Assembly (NCBI GenBank): GCA_036260395.1 | Contig: DASZZY010000182.1 | Coordinates: 1 to 30,806, forward strand | DNA length: 30,806 nt | Direction: 5' to 3' | DNA from: DASZZY01 sp036260395 | GTDB lineage: Bacteria > Actinomycetota > UBA4738 > CALAEC01 | Shown here: piece by piece, positions 30,442 through 30,806 of the stretch | How positions within the stretch are numbered: position 1 is the first letter of the stretch | How the letters are laid out: the number at the start of each line of letters is the position of its first letter | The notes under the pieces: generated by a model | The model's database searches: none | Seen by the model: the letters and a program-made list of their open reading frames with translations, nothing else | Told to the model about the DNA's origin: nothing | Program-made: the position numbers and the translations under genes

Positions 30442-30806
30442 ATGGGGTACCGGGGCCGAACGCTGACAAAGGTCGGTCTGTTCGTGCTGGCCTCCGCCAT
30501 CCTCACCGTCCTGCTGGCGATGCGGATCGCGAACCTCAGCCTGAGCGACCTGCTGGGGCAGACCTACACGCTCGAGGCGGTGTTCGAGAACGCCGCGGGG
30601 GTCTTCCCGGGCGACGCCGTGAAGATCGCCGGCGTGGAGGTCGGCCGGGTCACCGAGACGCGGATCGAGGACGGGCACGCCGTCGTCACGTTCGATGTCG
30701 ATCGGGACACAGAGCTGACCACCACCAGCCGGGTGGCCATCCGCTGGCGCAACGTCATCGGGCTCCGCTTCCTCTACGTGTACCCCGGGGAGGGGGGCGA
30801 GCCGCT
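30442..30806 (+). CDS. MCE-domain protein, second of the operon, cut by window edge
   Basis: The ATG at 30442, 2 nt after the preceding stop, opens a frame that runs off the right edge (about 121 residues seen). It starts with a membrane anchor (TKVGLFVLASAILTVLLAM) and continues with the MCE domain: YTLEAVFENAAGVFPGD, VKIAGVEVGRVTETRIEDG, AVVTFDVD and IGLRFLYVYPG. GVEVGRV is the classic MCE motif, closer to consensus than in the preceding copy. It belongs to the same ring-forming lipid-transport machinery; the helical C-terminal part lies outside the window. Confidence 0.9.
   Translation, partial: MGYRGRTLTKVGLFVLASAILTVLLAMRIANLSLSDLLGQTYTLEAVFENAAGVFPGDAVKIAGVEVGRVTETRIEDGHAVVTFDVDRDTELTTTSRVAIRWRNVIGLRFLYVYPGEGGEP

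Noticed and set aside
1..30806. tRNA or rRNA genes, CRISPR arrays, insertion sequences, attachment sites
   Set aside because: I looked in all intergenic gaps and saw none; most gaps are under 100 bp and contain no direct repeats or transposase-like frames.

Overview
The window is very GC-rich bacterial DNA with many GTG and some TTG starts. It carries a linked mce lipid-transport operon (ATPase, two YrbE permeases, MCE proteins), a LytR-CpsA-Psr protein, a soluble PknB-type kinase with an FHA partner, and many start codons placed 6-9 nt after a -10-like hexamer, as in leaderless transcripts. Together these point to an actinobacterium (Actinomycetota), perhaps from a deep or poorly cultured lineage. 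I cannot name a genus. I see no tRNA, rRNA, CRISPR, insertion sequence or phage gene; it looks like chromosomal core and accessory DNA packed with almost no spacers.

Layout. 1-1212 (minus): Ser/Thr kinase followed by an FHA protein cut by the left edge. 1235-3325 (plus): glycogen-debranching-type enzyme, divergent from the kinase across 22 bp. 3357-16018: an ion-transport region with three CPA2 antiporter paralogues (one fused to an N-terminal extracytoplasmic domain and C-terminal USP-like domains, one lacking the ion-binding Asp pair, one in an operon with a CBS-domain protein) and a K+-independent-type H+-pumping pyrophosphatase. It also holds a flavoprotein-like gene, a small membrane protein, an adenylate-cyclase/ATPase regulator and an OB-fold protein. 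16146-17701 (plus): anchored unknown protein plus an LCP enzyme. 17698-18975 (minus): Na+/Ca2+-exchanger-family protein. 19023-21787 (plus): YprA/MrfA/Hrq1-like helicase overlapping a LOG-like TIGR00725 protein. 21827-26290 (minus): four-gene operon of phosphodiesterase-superfamily enzyme, Wzx-like flippase, FN3 surface protein and Cys4 small protein. 26612-30806 (plus): mce operon, cut by the right edge.

How they work together. The central block is consistent with proton/cation homeostasis: pyrophosphatase makes a proton gradient that the CPA2 antiporters could spend, and a CBS protein may sense adenine nucleotides. The outer blocks concern the envelope (LCP, flippase, phosphodiesterase, FN3 protein, Mce transport).

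The most interesting non-coding signals are: a hairpin leader that would begin at the predicted transcription start of the CBS-antiporter operon and is followed by a U-rich tract; a roughly 300-nt mce leader with mutually exclusive hairpins; a 16-bp perfect palindrome at an antiporter promoter; and symmetric TAnnnTA heptamers that could serve as the -10 for both of two divergent genes. All functional statements are from reading the sequence alone; no search was run.
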